Below, piece by piece: positions 1 to 11,562 of a stretch of DNA of 64,000 nt. Source of the stretch: Polymorphum gilvum SL003B-26A1 (GTDB lineage Bacteria; Pseudomonadota; Alphaproteobacteria; Rhizobiales; Stappiaceae). The stretch spans positions 1,503,001 through 1,567,000 of the forward strand of contig NC_015259.1 in assembly GCF_000192745.1 (NCBI RefSeq). Direction: 5' to 3'. Below the pieces are notes generated by a model. The model worked only from the letters and a program-made list of their open reading frames with translations, was not told where the DNA came from and did not search any database. Both the position numbers and the translations under genes were made by a program. Within the stretch, counting starts at the first letter, position 1. Each line of letters opens with the position of its first letter.

Positions 1-1089
1 GTCGGCTTCATCGAGGTCAAGGCGCCGGGCAAGGGTGCCGATCCGCGCCGGTTCAACGATCCGCACGACAAGGAGCAGTGGAGCAAGCTCAAGTCGCTGC
101 CGAACCTGATCTACACCGACGGCAACGCTTTCAGCCTGTGGCGGGACGGCAAGCTCGAAGGCTCCATCGTGCGGCTCGGCGGCGACGTCGAGACCGCGGG
201 CCGGAAGCTGACCGCGCTCGACGCGCACTCTCCGACATCGGGTCCTGCTATCACGATCACCGACCTGATTCCCGATCTTCACCACTACAAAGGCTCGTTC
301 GGCGGCCGGGTGATGCCGCTCTTTCGCGATGCCGGCGCCAGCCGGTCCAACATCCGGCCGGAGGTGCTCGCCTTCCTCGCTGATGCCTACGGGCAGGAAG
401 TCACGCCCGCCGATGTGATGGCCTATCTCGCCGCCACGCTCGCCCATCCGGCCTTCACCGAGCGCTTCCGCGACGATCTCGTGCAGCCGGGCCTGCGCGT
501 GCCGCTGACCGCCGACGCGACGCTCTTTTTCGAGGCCGTGGCGCTCGGCCGCGAGGTGATCTGGCTGCATTGCTACGGCGAGCGCTTCGCCGATCCGGCC
601 GCGGGGCGCCCCAAGGGACCGCCGCGCCTTTCGCCGGAGGAGGCGCCGCGCATTCCGGCCGACGGCGCCATTCCCGGCGCGCCGGAGCCGCTGCCCGACA
701 CGATCGACTACGACGCGGCCAGCCGCCGGCTGATCGTCGGCAAGGGGCATATCGACAACGTGCCGCCCGAGGCGTGGGCCTACGAGGTCTCCGGCAAGCA
801 GGTGCTGCGCCAATGGTTCAGCTACCGCAAGCGCGACCGCACGCGCCCGATCATCGGCGACCGCCGCCCGCCGTCGCCGCTCGACCGGATCCAGCCGGAT
901 CACTGGCTCGCCGACTATACCAGCGACCTGATGAACCTGCTGCACGTGCTGGGCCGGCTGGCGAAGCTGGAGCCGCGCCAGGCGGACCTGCTCGGTCGCA
1001 TTCTGGAAAAGCCGCTGATCGGGATTGAAGCGGTCGGAGCGGCCGGGGACAATACGGCCGATTCTCCGGTGACGGCGGCGGACGCATGA
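1..1089 (+). pseudogene. Type ISP restriction-modification enzyme, 5'-truncated by window edge and missing its methyltransferase core
   Basis: The reading frame is open from base 1, so the N-terminus lies outside the window. Residues 1-75 match the nuclease end of single-polypeptide type ISP enzymes, including an E-V-K active-site half (VGFIEVKAPGKGAD) and the DKEQWSKLKSLPNLIYTDG stretch. At about nt 215-245 the frame passes straight into the C-terminal target-recognition region (PDLHHYKGSFGGRV, WFSYRKRDRTRPIIGDRRPP, LADYTSDLMNLLHVLGRL). The methyltransferase domain with its NPPY motif, which should lie between, is absent, so several hundred residues are missing in frame. As read, it could neither methylate nor be a complete restriction enzyme. 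The family call is firm; whether the deletion is biological is not known. Confidence 0.75.
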
Positions 1090-1352
1090 ACAAGGCCCAA
1101 CTCGACATGTTCGCGGTGCAGGGAGACCTCCTCCCCGCCGAGCCGGCCCGCTACGCGCTGGACCCCGAGCGCGTGCGCGGCAAGCTGGAGGCGGTGCTGG
1201 CCGAGTTGAGGCGCGCCGAGGCCATGCCCTGGGACCGCCGGACCCGCGCCTATCACCAGCTCGTCTTCCCGCAGATGACCAACGCCCTGCCGCCGGAGGA
1301 AGCCGACCGGTACCGGCGCGCGTTCGAGGCCGAACTCGACCGGCTGGCCTGA
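1086..1352 (+). CDS. Small conserved partner protein of type ISP locus (88 aa)
   Basis: The ATG overlaps the stop codon of the preceding gene (ATGA), so the two are translationally coupled. The protein is small and charged, mostly predicted helical, with a central MPWDRRTRAYHQLVFPQMTNALP stretch. I recall similar small proteins downstream of type ISP genes in alphaproteobacteria, but I know of no assigned function. There is no signal peptide or membrane segment. If the upstream gene is really broken, this one is probably a passenger of the same transcript. Confidence 0.6.
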   Translation: MNKAQLDMFAVQGDLLPAEPARYALDPERVRGKLEAVLAELRRAEAMPWDRRTRAYHQLVFPQMTNALPPEEADRYRRAFEAELDRLA

Positions 1353-1439
1353 CCGGGCCTGACCGCCGCGACCGATCGCCGGCAGTGGTGGCCGGCGCAT
1401 CTGGCTGGCGCATCGAGCCGGCGAATCGGGCTGGCAAGG

Positions 1440-1467
1440 TTGATCGAGACGGCGAGCGCCTTATCGT
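1440..1467 (+). promoter_or_regulatory. Candidate sigma-70 promoter for the ABC exporter operon
   Basis: TTGATC (1440-1445) is followed after 16 bases by TATCGT (1462-1467). It lies about 80 bases upstream of the ABC ATPase start at 1550. This is a two-box match only. Confidence 0.3.
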
Positions 1468-1549
1468 ATAGGAGTGTCGTTTCTTTCGCGTTCCGCCGGT
1501 CCTGCCGCCGCCGACCGGCCTCATCGCTTTCACATCAGGCCTTGTCTCC

Positions 1550-2472
<923 letters not shown>

Positions 2473-2476
<4 letters not shown>

Positions 2477-3234
2477 ACGTCCGCGCGATCCTGGCCATCT
2501 ACCAGTTCGAGATGGCGCGCACGGCGCGCACCATCTTCCAGAGCATCATCTCGCCGGTGATCTCGACGTCGCTCTATTTCATCGTGTTCGGCGCGGCGAT
2601 CGGCTCGCGCATCACCGAGGTCGAGGGGGTGAGCTACGGCGCCTTCATCGTGCCCGGCCTGACCATGCTGTCGCTGCTGACGCAGAGCATCTCCAACGCA
2701 GCCTTCGGCATCTATTTCCCGCGCTTCGTCGGCACCATCTTCGAGGTGCTGTCGGCGCCGGTGTCCTATCTGGAGATCGTCATCGGCTATGTCGGGGCGG
2801 CGGCGACCAAGTCGATGATGGTCGGGGTGATCATCCTGCTGACGGCGGGGCTGTTCGTCGACCTGGAAATCCGGCATCCGGTCTGGATGGCGGTGTTCTT
2901 CGTGCTGACCGCGGTGACCTTCGCGCTGCTCGGCTTCATCATCGGCATCTGGGCGAAGAATTTCGAGCAGCTGCAGTTCGTGCCGCTCCTGATCGTCACG
3001 CCGCTGGCGTTCCTGGGCGGCAGCTTCTACTCCATCCGCATGCTGCCGGAGTTCTGGCAGACCGTCACCCTGCTCAATCCGGTGGTCTACCTGATCTCCG
3101 GATTCCGATGGAGCTTCTACGGCCAGGCCGACGTCGACGTCGGGTTGAGCCTTGCCATGACCCTGTTCTTCCTGTTCCTTTGCCTGGCGATCATCTGGCG
3201 CATCTTCAAGACCGGCTACCGGCTGAAGACGTGA
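2473..3234 (+). CDS. ABC-2 type transporter permease
   Basis: The 253-residue integral membrane protein has about six hydrophobic segments and ends in the family pattern [17 protein letters not shown], typical of ABC-2 permeases of the NodJ/DrrB type. Its ATG overlaps the ATPase stop, so subunit production is coupled. The start was chosen because a longer in-frame ORF beginning at 1474 reads only low-complexity shadow sequence before this ATG. It should pair with the preceding ATPase as a homodimeric exporter. The cargo is unknown. Confidence 0.88.
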
Positions 3235-3274
3235 GGAGCGCAGCGATTGCCCGTATTCGACAGAGGATGGTTCC

Positions 3275-4219
3275 GTGCGTGACGGCATTTCCGGATCTCC
3301 CTTCCTAACCGTGACCGCGCGGGCGCTTGCCGCGCTCGCCCTGCTCACGCTCGCCGCCTGCCAGTCCGGATCGGGCGACACGCGGCAAGCGGGCCTTGCG
3401 CCGCAGGTGATCGGCAGCGCGCAGGCGGCGGTCGCGCCGACGGCGGTGCCCGACCCGGTCACGGTGGACAGCGTCGCGCTGGTGCCGGCCTCGGCCGAGG
3501 CGCGCGGCCATGCGGCGCTGGTGATCGACGCAGCGAGCGGGGCGGAACTCTTTGCGGCGAATGCCGATGCTCCGCGCTATCCGGCCTCGCTGACCAAGAT
3601 GATGACGCTGTACCTGCTGTTCGAGGCGGTGGAGCGGGGCGAGTTGACGCTGGACACGCCGCTGGCCGTCTCCGCCCGGGCGGCGGCGCGGCCGCCGGCC
3701 AAGATCGGCCTGGCGACCGGGTCGACCATCACCGTGCGCGAGGCGGCGCAGGCGCTGGCCGTGCGCTCGGCCAACGACGTCGCGGTGGCGATCGCCGAGC
3801 GCCTGGCGGGCTCGGAAAGTGCCTTCGCGGCGCAGATGACGGCCAAGGCGCGCAGCCTTGGCATGAGCCGGACGCGCTTCGTCAACGCCAGCGGCCTGGC
3901 CGACACGCGCCAGGTGACCACGGCGCGCGACATGGCGATCCTCGGCCGGGCGCTGAAGGCCCGTTTCCCACAGTATGCGGCCTACTTCCGCGCCACGTCC
4001 TTCGCCTATAACGGCAGGACCTTCGAAGCGACCAACAAGCTGCTCGGCAGGGTGCCCGGCGTCGACGGGCTGAAGACCGGCTACATCGGGTTGTCGGGCT
4101 ACAACCTGGTCGCCACCGGAAGCCGAGGCGGACGCGGCTTCGTCGTCGTGGTCATGGGCGGCAAGAGCGAGAGCGCCCGCGACGCGGAAGTGACCCGGCT
4201 GATCGAGACCTATTTCTGA
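3275..4219 (+). CDS. D-alanyl-D-alanine carboxypeptidase, S11 family, predicted lipoprotein
   Basis: This is a penicillin-binding-protein-type peptidase that trims pentapeptide side chains of peptidoglycan in the periplasm. The three active-site motifs are present: SLTK in YPASLTKMMTLYLLF, SAN in VRSANDVAVAIAERL, and KTG in VDGLKTGYIG. The N-terminus has a hydrophobic stretch ending in a lipobox (LTLAAC), so it is probably a lipoprotein rather than anchored by a C-terminal helix. At 314 aa it is shorter than classical DacA/DacC. The GTG start at 3275 follows AGAGGA at good spacing. It may be a separate unit from the ABC genes 40 bp upstream. Confidence 0.85.
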   Translation: MRDGISGSPFLTVTARALAALALLTLAACQSGSGDTRQAGLAPQVIGSAQAAVAPTAVPDPVTVDSVALVPASAEARGHAALVIDAASGAELFAANADAPRYPASLTKMMTLYLLFEAVERGELTLDTPLAVSARAAARPPAKIGLATGSTITVREAAQALAVRSANDVAVAIAERLAGSESAFAAQMTAKARSLGMSRTRFVNASGLADTRQVTTARDMAILGRALKARFPQYAAYFRATSFAYNGRTFEATNKLLGRVPGVDGLKTGYIGLSGYNLVATGSRGGRGFVVVVMGGKSESARDAEVTRLIETYF

Positions 4220-4256
4220 GCCGTCGGCGGCCGGCGCGTCGCGGCGGAAACGAAAG

Positions 4257-4280
4257 AAGCCGCGGCAGGGGCCGCGGCTT
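4257..4280 (-). terminator. Intrinsic terminator of ilvC
   Basis: A perfect 10-bp stem, AAGCCGCGGC / GCCGCGGCTT, with a 4-base loop is followed on the minus strand by CTTTCGTTTC. It sits in the short gap between the convergent carboxypeptidase gene and ilvC. Confidence 0.65.
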
Positions 4281-4305
4281 CCGAAGATGCGGTCGTGGCG
4301 TCGGC

Positions 4306-6054
<1,749 letters not shown>

Positions 6055-6079
6055 TTACCGGATCGGTTCCTGAAATTGT

Positions 6080-6093
6080 GTACCGTACGGTAC
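6080..6093. promoter_or_regulatory. Palindromic operator, probably for the TetR regulator
   Basis: GTACCGTACGGTAC is a perfect 14-bp palindrome located just upstream of the TetR gene. The size and position are typical for TetR-family autoregulation. Confidence 0.5.
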
Positions 6094-6216
6094 GGTTCGA
6101 GATTTATGCGAGGGCGCCGCGAAGGTCAAGCGCGATTGCGGGCGACCGGCCGGATTTCCTTCTTCAACGCCGTGAGCAGCCAAGCGGGGCTTCTCAAGCC
6201 GGCCCGTTCGGAATAA

Positions 6217-6237
6217 ACTTGAATTCATAAGTCAAGT
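6217..6237. promoter_or_regulatory. Iron-responsive operator (IRO/RirA-type box)
   Basis: ACTTGA-N9-TCAAGT is a perfect inverted repeat containing the TGA-N9-TCA core of the rhizobial IRO motif bound by the Fe-S regulator RirA. It ends 13 bases before the siderophore-interacting protein start, where a repressor would block initiation. Confidence 0.65.
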
Positions 6238-6249
6238 ATAGGTCGTTGA

Positions 6250-7050
6250 ATGATCCCTGCCCAAAGACGCAAGCCGCGCATCCTCACGGTCAAGGTTTCC
6301 CGCCGTCTCACCCCGAACATGATCCGGATCACGTTCACGGGCGAGGACCTCGCCGACTTTCCGGACGGCAAGGAAGGCGCCCATTGCAAGCTCGCCTTTC
6401 CCCGGTCCGGCGAGAGCCTGACCGCCTTCGCCGCCCATTACGCCGAAGGCCAGCCGAGCGGTCGCATTCATCCGGTGCGCACCTATACCGTGCGCGCCTT
6501 CCGCCGCGATGGGCCGGAGATGGACATCGACTTCGTCGCCCATGGCGACGAGGGTCCGGCAACCCGATGGGCGCAAGCCGCGCGGCCCGGCGATTTCCTG
6601 GCCTTCATGGGGCCGGGACCGGTCAAGGTGAGCGGCTTTCACGCCGATTGGTATCTCGTGGCGGCGGACATGTCCGCCCTGCCGGTGGCGACCGCCACGC
6701 TCGAGGCGATGCCGCGGTCGGCCCGGGGCGTGGCCATCTTCGAGATCCACAGCGCCGAAGACCGGCAGGACATCGACATGCCGGATGGCATCGAGGTGCA
6801 CTGGCTGGTCCAGGGCGACCCGCACCAGCCCTCGACGGCGCTGATCGATGTCATTCGTCGTCTCACCTTCCCGCAGGGACGGATCCAGACCTGCATCGCC
6901 GGCGAGAGCGGCGTCATCCGCGCGCTGCGGCTGCTGGTCCAGACCGAGCGCGGCGTCGACAAGGCCGATGCCTATATCTCCGGCTACTGGAAGATCGGCA
7001 TGGTCGAGGACGAACACCAGGCGGCGCGCCGGGACGGCCGGGCCGGCTGA
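6250..7050 (+). CDS. Siderophore-interacting protein (FAD-dependent ferric-siderophore reductase)
   Basis: This cytoplasmic flavoprotein of the SIP/ViuB family releases iron from imported ferric siderophores by reduction. The 266-aa protein has an N-terminal FAD-binding barrel with the R-T-Y-T-V-R FAD motif near residue 77 (HPVRTYTVR) and a following pyrophosphate-binding region. The C-terminal nicotinamide-domain part ends with GESGVIRALRLL and YISGYWKIG, both typical of the family. A consensus IRO box immediately upstream implies derepression under iron limitation. No siderophore receptor or ABC importer is in the window. The start is the first ATG after the operator. Confidence 0.88.
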   Translation: MIPAQRRKPRILTVKVSRRLTPNMIRITFTGEDLADFPDGKEGAHCKLAFPRSGESLTAFAAHYAEGQPSGRIHPVRTYTVRAFRRDGPEMDIDFVAHGDEGPATRWAQAARPGDFLAFMGPGPVKVSGFHADWYLVAADMSALPVATATLEAMPRSARGVAIFEIHSAEDRQDIDMPDGIEVHWLVQGDPHQPSTALIDVIRRLTFPQGRIQTCIAGESGVIRALRLLVQTERGVDKADAYISGYWKIGMVEDEHQAARRDGRAG

Positions 7051-7265
7051 TCGGAGCCGCAGCCCAGCGCGCGCACCATCCTCGAGCGGGCGGAGGCGGT
7101 CCCCTTTCGGCAGGCAGCGTCGGCCTGCCCGGGATCGATGCGCCCGGTTCGCTCGGCTTGGCTCGGCGGGGTCCCCGACGCGGATCTTGATCGGCGTCAA
7201 GGCAGAGCCGTCCGCGATCCGCGACTGTGCAGGCAGACGATCTGTCACGTGGAGGATGTCCGGTC

Positions 7266-7712
7266 ATGAAACTGACGTCTGCGGCGTTCGAAGACGGCGG
7301 GACGATCCCGCGTCCCTACACCTGCGACGGAGAGGATCTGTCGCCGCCGCTCGCCTGGACCGGCGCGCCGGCGGGCACCAGGAGCTTCGCGCTGGTCTGC
7401 GACGACCCCGACGCGCCGGCCGGCACCTGGCATCACTGGGCAATCTACGACATTCCCGCCGGGCAGGCTGCGCTGGAGGAGGGGATCGACCCGGACGTCG
7501 GCGCGCAGGCGGTCAACGACTTCCGGCGCCGAGGCTATGGCGGGCCATGTCCGCCACGTGGCCACAGTGTGCATCACTATCATTTCCGCCTCTACGCGCT
7601 GTCGACGCAGAGCCTCGCCGCGCCGCGGATCGCGACGGTCAAACAGGTCGAGGCGCTGGCGCGCCAGCACGCGCTTGCCGAGGCCCGTCTGACCGGCACC
7701 TCCAAGCGCTAG
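7266..7712 (+). CDS. YbhB/YbcL family Raf kinase inhibitor-like (PEBP) protein
   Basis: The 148-aa phosphatidylethanolamine-binding-protein fold carries the family motifs CDGEDLSPPLAW, VCDDPDAPAGTWHHWAIYDIP and PCPPRGHSVHHYHFRLYAL. The biochemical role in bacteria is poorly defined. I chose ATG 7266 over the in-frame upstream start at 7227 because GGAGGA precedes it at good spacing and the family begins with M-x-L-T-S-x-A-F. There is no signal peptide. The gene stands alone. Confidence 0.88.
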   Translation: MKLTSAAFEDGGTIPRPYTCDGEDLSPPLAWTGAPAGTRSFALVCDDPDAPAGTWHHWAIYDIPAGQAALEEGIDPDVGAQAVNDFRRRGYGGPCPPRGHSVHHYHFRLYALSTQSLAAPRIATVKQVEALARQHALAEARLTGTSKR

Positions 7713-7809
7713 GGTCTGCTCGCCCGTGAAGGATGCCAGCTTGCCGCCGTGCAGTTCCGCGCGCTCGGGGCGGTCAATCGTCGTGCGGACTTGCCGGAAC
7801 CGGTGACGC

Positions 7810-8691
7810 ATGGGTAGCCTTGAACTCGAAGCCGAATCGACCCGGCAGGGCGGTGCCGGCGCCAGCGACGGGCTCGGGAGATCCGGGTTGGGGATTGTGG
7901 GGGGACCCTTGACGCTGACGAGCATCGCCAAGGTGATCGGCGGCACGCTGGCCGCAGTGACGCTCCTGTCTGCGGCAGCTATGGCAGAGGAGGCAGGATA
8001 CAAGCTGCTGAAGCTCGACGGCCAGTTCGTCAAGTGGGGTACTCCGGAGTTCGGGTCGCCGGCTCATGTCACCTACGCCTTCGCCGATACGGCGATCGAG
8101 GATCCGCAGGCGCGCAACTGCCAGCGGATCGTGCCTCTCGACGCCCTGGCACTGCGGTCCGGGCTAACGATGGCGGCTGTAAGGGCCGAGGCTGCGGCAG
8201 CCTTTTCCCTTTGGCAGGCGGCCGGCGGGGTGAGTTTTCAGGAGGTCGACTCGACGCGCGATGCGCAGATCGTCATCGGGGCACAGGCGCAGCCGCGCGG
8301 CTACGCCTTTGCCAACGTGCGCGCAGGCACGGGCGCGCGCGTTGTGGCGCGGCCGGCACCGGCCGGCGGTCGGGGCATGAACCTGCCGCAGGTTTCTCCC
8401 GGCGTGACAGCCGGCGCGGCGGATATCGCGCCCATCGAACGGTCGGCGATCTGCCTCAATCCGGCACGCTCCTGGAAGATCGGCTTCAACGGTGACGCGG
8501 ACACTTATGACCTGCGCTACACCTTCGCACACGAGATCGGCCACGCCATAGGGCTCGATCATCCGCACGGGGCTGGGCCGCTGATGCACTTCAAGTATCA
8601 GGAAGCGTACCGGACGCCGCAGGTCGGCGACGTCGCCGGTGTCGTCCGTCTCTACGGCGAGCCGCAGGTCCGCCGTCGACAGGACGGCTGA
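7810..8691 (+). CDS. Secreted matrixin-type zinc metalloprotease
   Basis: The zinc-binding signature HEIGHAIGLDH (HExxHxxGxxH) lies near residue 238, followed by a Met-turn-like LMHFKY segment, which identifies a matrixin/metzincin (peptidase family M10-like). A hydrophobic signal segment (LAAVTLLSAAAMAEE) sits at residues 47-62, late for the ATG at 7810. The real start may therefore be an in-frame GTG 7897 or TTG 7909 that follows a G-rich ribosome site and leaves a normal signal peptide. The catalytic domain is preceded by about 130 residues of the fold. It is probably exported to the periplasm or outside; the substrate is unknown. Confidence 0.8.
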   Translation: MGSLELEAESTRQGGAGASDGLGRSGLGIVGGPLTLTSIAKVIGGTLAAVTLLSAAAMAEEAGYKLLKLDGQFVKWGTPEFGSPAHVTYAFADTAIEDPQARNCQRIVPLDALALRSGLTMAAVRAEAAAAFSLWQAAGGVSFQEVDSTRDAQIVIGAQAQPRGYAFANVRAGTGARVVARPAPAGGRGMNLPQVSPGVTAGAADIAPIERSAICLNPARSWKIGFNGDADTYDLRYTFAHEIGHAIGLDHPHGAGPLMHFKYQEAYRTPQVGDVAGVVRLYGEPQVRRRQDG

Positions 8692-8709
8692 GCGGTTTCA
8701 ACGAAGATT

Positions 8710-9456
8710 TCAGATCTCGCCCATTGCATGGCGGAAGCGGCGCACGCTTTCTGCAAAGCCGTAAATGAGGGCGTCGGCCGTGAAGCCGTGTCCGATCGAC
8801 ATCTCGCGGATGAAGGGCGCGCGCGCAATCAAGGCAGGAATGTTGTCGACGGTCAGATCGTGACCGGCGTTGACGCCGAGGCCGGCGGCGCGGGCGGCCT
8901 CGGCCGTGGCGACGATCCGGTCCAGTTCGCGGGCGGCGGCGGCCGGGTCGTCGTAGCAGGCGCCATAGGGGCCGGTGTAGATCTCGATGCGCTCCGCGCC
9001 GATCGCCGCCGCGCCTTCCGGCAGGGTCGGGTCGGGGTCGAGGAACAGCGATACGGCGACCGACCAATCCCGGGCCGCGGCGATCGCCTCCGCCAAGGGC
9101 CCGGCGTCGGTGTCGAAGCGCCAGCCGTGGTCGGAGGTCGACTGCTCCGGCGCGTCTGGCACGAACAGGACCTGATCCGGCCGGGCTTCTTCCACCAGCT
9201 TCAGGAAGTCGGGCGCGGGATAGCCCTCCAGACACAGTTCCTTGTGCGGGAACCGGTCCTCGATCAATTCGGCGAGGTCGTAGACGTCGGAGCGGCGGAT
9301 GTGGCGCTCGTCCGGGCGCGGATGCACCGTGATGCCCTTGGCGCCTGCTTCGAGCGCGATCGCGGCCAAGCCGGTGACGCTCGGCCAGGGCAGGTTGCGC
9401 CGGTTGCGCAGCATGGCGACGGCGTTGACGTTGACGGACAGGCGCGAGGCGGTCAT
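8710..9456 (-). CDS. pdxJ: Pyridoxine 5'-phosphate synthase
   Basis: It condenses 1-deoxy-D-xylulose 5-phosphate with 3-amino-2-oxopropyl phosphate to pyridoxine 5'-phosphate in the DXP-dependent vitamin B6 pathway. The 248-aa TIM barrel has family motifs [36 protein letters not shown] and [14 protein letters not shown]. It lies about 100 bp downstream of serA on the same strand. serA-type chemistry also feeds B6 synthesis through the SerC/PdxA branch, so the pairing makes metabolic sense. Confidence 0.96.
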   Translation of the reverse strand: MTASRLSVNVNAVAMLRNRRNLPWPSVTGLAAIALEAGAKGITVHPRPDERHIRRSDVYDLAELIEDRFPHKELCLEGYPAPDFLKLVEEARPDQVLFVPDAPEQSTSDHGWRFDTDAGPLAEAIAAARDWSVAVSLFLDPDPTLPEGAAAIGAERIEIYTGPYGACYDDPAAAARELDRIVATAEAARAAGLGVNAGHDLTVDNIPALIARAPFIREMSIGHGFTADALIYGFAESVRRFRHAMGEI

Positions 9457-9562
9457 GGGCGGCGATCCGGGATCGGGATGGTCGGACGGGAGGGAGCGGC
9501 GCGGCGGCGGGCCGTCGCGCGATTACCAGCGTGGCGAAAACGCGGTCGGTGTCAACCGCCGG

Positions 9563-10807
9563 TCACACCCGGTTCAGCAGCCGCGCCCGGATGGTGTTGG
9601 GCAGGGCGCGGATTTCCTCCAGGATGTCGACCCCGTTCGGCACCTGGCCGTCGACGTCGAGAACCACGTAGCCGATGTCCTCGATCGTCTGCATGTACTG
9701 GGCGTGGATATTCAGGTTGTGACGCGCGAACAGGTCGTTGAGGGTGCGCATCGCTCCCGGTACGTTGCGGTGGACCTGGATGAAGCGGGTCGCGTCCGTG
9801 CCCTTGGGCAACTGCACCTGCGGGAAGTTGACCGCTCCCAGCGTCGAGCCAACGTCGGAATATTCGACCAGACGGCGAGACACTTCCTCGCCGATGCGCT
9901 CCTGTGCCTCCTCGGTCGAGCCGCCGACATGGGGTGTCAAAATGACGTTGTCGAAGGCGCGCAGCGGGCTGACGAATTCGTCGGCGTTTGACTTCGGCTC
10001 GGAGGGGAAGACGTCGATGGCCGCACCGGCGATGTGGCCGCTCTCGAGTGCCGCGGCCAGTGCGTCGATGTCGATCACCTTGCCGCGGGCGTTGTTGATG
10101 AGGAAGCTGCCCGGCTTCATCTTCGCCAGTTGCTCGGCGCCGATCATGTTGCGTGTCTCGGGCGTGTCGGGGACGTGCAGGGAGACCACGTCGGCGCGGG
10201 CGAGCAACTCGTCGAGCGTGTCGGCCGGCACGACGTTGCCGTGGCGCAGCTTGTCGGTCTTGTCGTAGTAGATCACGGACATGCCGAAGGCCTCGGCCAG
10301 CATGGCGAGCTGGGTGCCGATGTTGCCGTACCCGACGATGCCGAGCGTCTTGCCACGCACCTCGCGCGAGCCCGCAGCGGTCTTCATCCAGCGGCCGGCA
10401 TGGGCGGCGGTGGACTTTTCGAAGATCCCGCGCATCAGCATGACGATCTCGGCGATGGTCAGTTCCGCGACCGAGCGGGTGTTGGAGAAGGGGGCATTGA
10501 AGACCGGGATGCCGCGTTCCATCGCCGCGTGCAGGTCGACCTGATTGGTGCCGACCGAGAAGCAGCCGACGGCGACCAAGGTGTTGGCGGCGGCGAGGAT
10601 CTCCTCGGTGATCTGGGTTCGCGAACGGATGCCCACGACATGGACACCCTTGATCGCCTCGATCAGGGCGTCCCTGTCAAGCGCCTTGGGGAGCATCTCG
10701 ACGTTGTGATAGCCGTTCGCCTCGAGCACGGCCCTGGCGGTCGGAGCGATGCCTTCGAGCAGCAGCCAGCGAATCTGGTTCTTCGGCCGCGACAATCCAT
10801 GACCCAT
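9563..10807 (-). CDS. serA: D-3-phosphoglycerate dehydrogenase with ACT domain
   Basis: It catalyses the first committed step of serine synthesis (3-phosphoglycerate to 3-phosphohydroxypyruvate). The 414-aa length and arrangement match the E. coli-type short enzyme: substrate domain, NAD Rossmann domain (GIVGYGNIGTQLAMLAEAFG), catalytic NARG and TPHVGGSTEEAQ segments, then a C-terminal ACT domain (NVPGAMRTLNDLFARHNLNI) expected to bind serine for feedback inhibition. The ATG at 10807 is used. It follows ilvBH on the same strand after 168 bp containing GC-rich inverted repeats. Confidence 0.96.
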   Translation of the reverse strand: MGHGLSRPKNQIRWLLLEGIAPTARAVLEANGYHNVEMLPKALDRDALIEAIKGVHVVGIRSRTQITEEILAAANTLVAVGCFSVGTNQVDLHAAMERGIPVFNAPFSNTRSVAELTIAEIVMLMRGIFEKSTAAHAGRWMKTAAGSREVRGKTLGIVGYGNIGTQLAMLAEAFGMSVIYYDKTDKLRHGNVVPADTLDELLARADVVSLHVPDTPETRNMIGAEQLAKMKPGSFLINNARGKVIDIDALAAALESGHIAGAAIDVFPSEPKSNADEFVSPLRAFDNVILTPHVGGSTEEAQERIGEEVSRRLVEYSDVGSTLGAVNFPQVQLPKGTDATRFIQVHRNVPGAMRTLNDLFARHNLNIHAQYMQTIEDIGYVVLDVDGQVPNGVDILEEIRALPNTIRARLLNRV

Positions 10808-10975
10808 GGCGCTTCTGCCTTCCTGAATAGCGAACGAGGGGGCAAGACGACACGAAGCGCCGGGGATCCGGCGCCTCGCAGGCCTTCCTATACGCGGTCG
10901 GACGCGCGGGCGTCTACTGGCGGCGCGCCAGCCTTGCAGGCTTGCGACACAACGGCGCGCCGGCAGGAGCGTGCG

Positions 10976-11548
10976 CTACAGCCCTTCGGGGCCACGTTGC
11001 ACGGCGGCGACGCCGGTGCGCGACACCTCGACCAGGCCGAGCGGCTTCATGATCTGGATGAACTGCTCGATCTTGCTGGTCCGGCCCGTGATCTCGAAGA
11101 CGAAATGCTCGGTCGTCGCATCGATCACGGTGGCGCGGAAAGCGTCGCCGAGCCGCAGAGCCTCCAGCCGCTTCTCGCCGGCGCCGGCGACCTTGACCAG
11201 GGCGAGTTCGCGTTCGAGCGGCTTGTCCTGGTTCAGGCGGCGCGCCTCGACGGTGAGGTCGGTGACACGATGCACCGGCACCAGCCGATCGAGCTGGTGG
11301 CGGATCTGTTCGATCACCATCGGCGTGCCGGTCGTGACGATGGTTATGCGCGACAGATGCGCCTCATGCTCGGTCTCGGAGACCGTCAGGCTGTCGATGT
11401 TGTAGCCGCGCCCCGAAAACAGGCCGATGACGCGAGCGAGTACGCCCGGCTCATTGTCGACAAGCAGGGACAGGGTGTGGGTCTCGGTCTTGTCGCTGAC
11501 CTCGGCCATGAAATAGGCGGAGGGCGCGTTGACGTTCACTGCGTTCAT
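10976..11548 (-). CDS. ilvH: Acetolactate synthase small (regulatory) subunit
   Basis: This ACT-domain subunit activates the catalytic IlvB/IlvI subunit and confers valine feedback inhibition. The 190-aa protein starts with the ACT motif LSLLVDNEPGVLARVIGLFSGRGYNIDSLTV and has the usual C-terminal half (KPLGLVEVSRTGVAAVQRG). The ATG at 11548 is preceded by GAGGAGG inside the 14-bp gap after the large-subunit gene, so the two are co-translated. A longer ORF in this frame is antisense noise. Confidence 0.96.
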   Translation of the reverse strand: MNAVNVNAPSAYFMAEVSDKTETHTLSLLVDNEPGVLARVIGLFSGRGYNIDSLTVSETEHEAHLSRITIVTTGTPMVIEQIRHQLDRLVPVHRVTDLTVEARRLNQDKPLERELALVKVAGAGEKRLEALRLGDAFRATVIDATTEHFVFEITGRTSKIEQFIQIMKPLGLVEVSRTGVAAVQRGPEGL

Positions 11549-11562
11549 GGTGCGGGTCCTCC

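Noticed and set aside
8591-9235. Minus-strand Arg-rich ORF across pdxJ
   Set aside because: It is a different frame of the pdxJ coding sequence without any motif.
10857-10960. GC-rich inverted repeats between ilvH and serA as a terminator
   Set aside because: GCGCCGG-GGAT-CCGGCGC and two GGCGCGCC words can pair, but no T-tract follows on either strand; left as unassigned structure.
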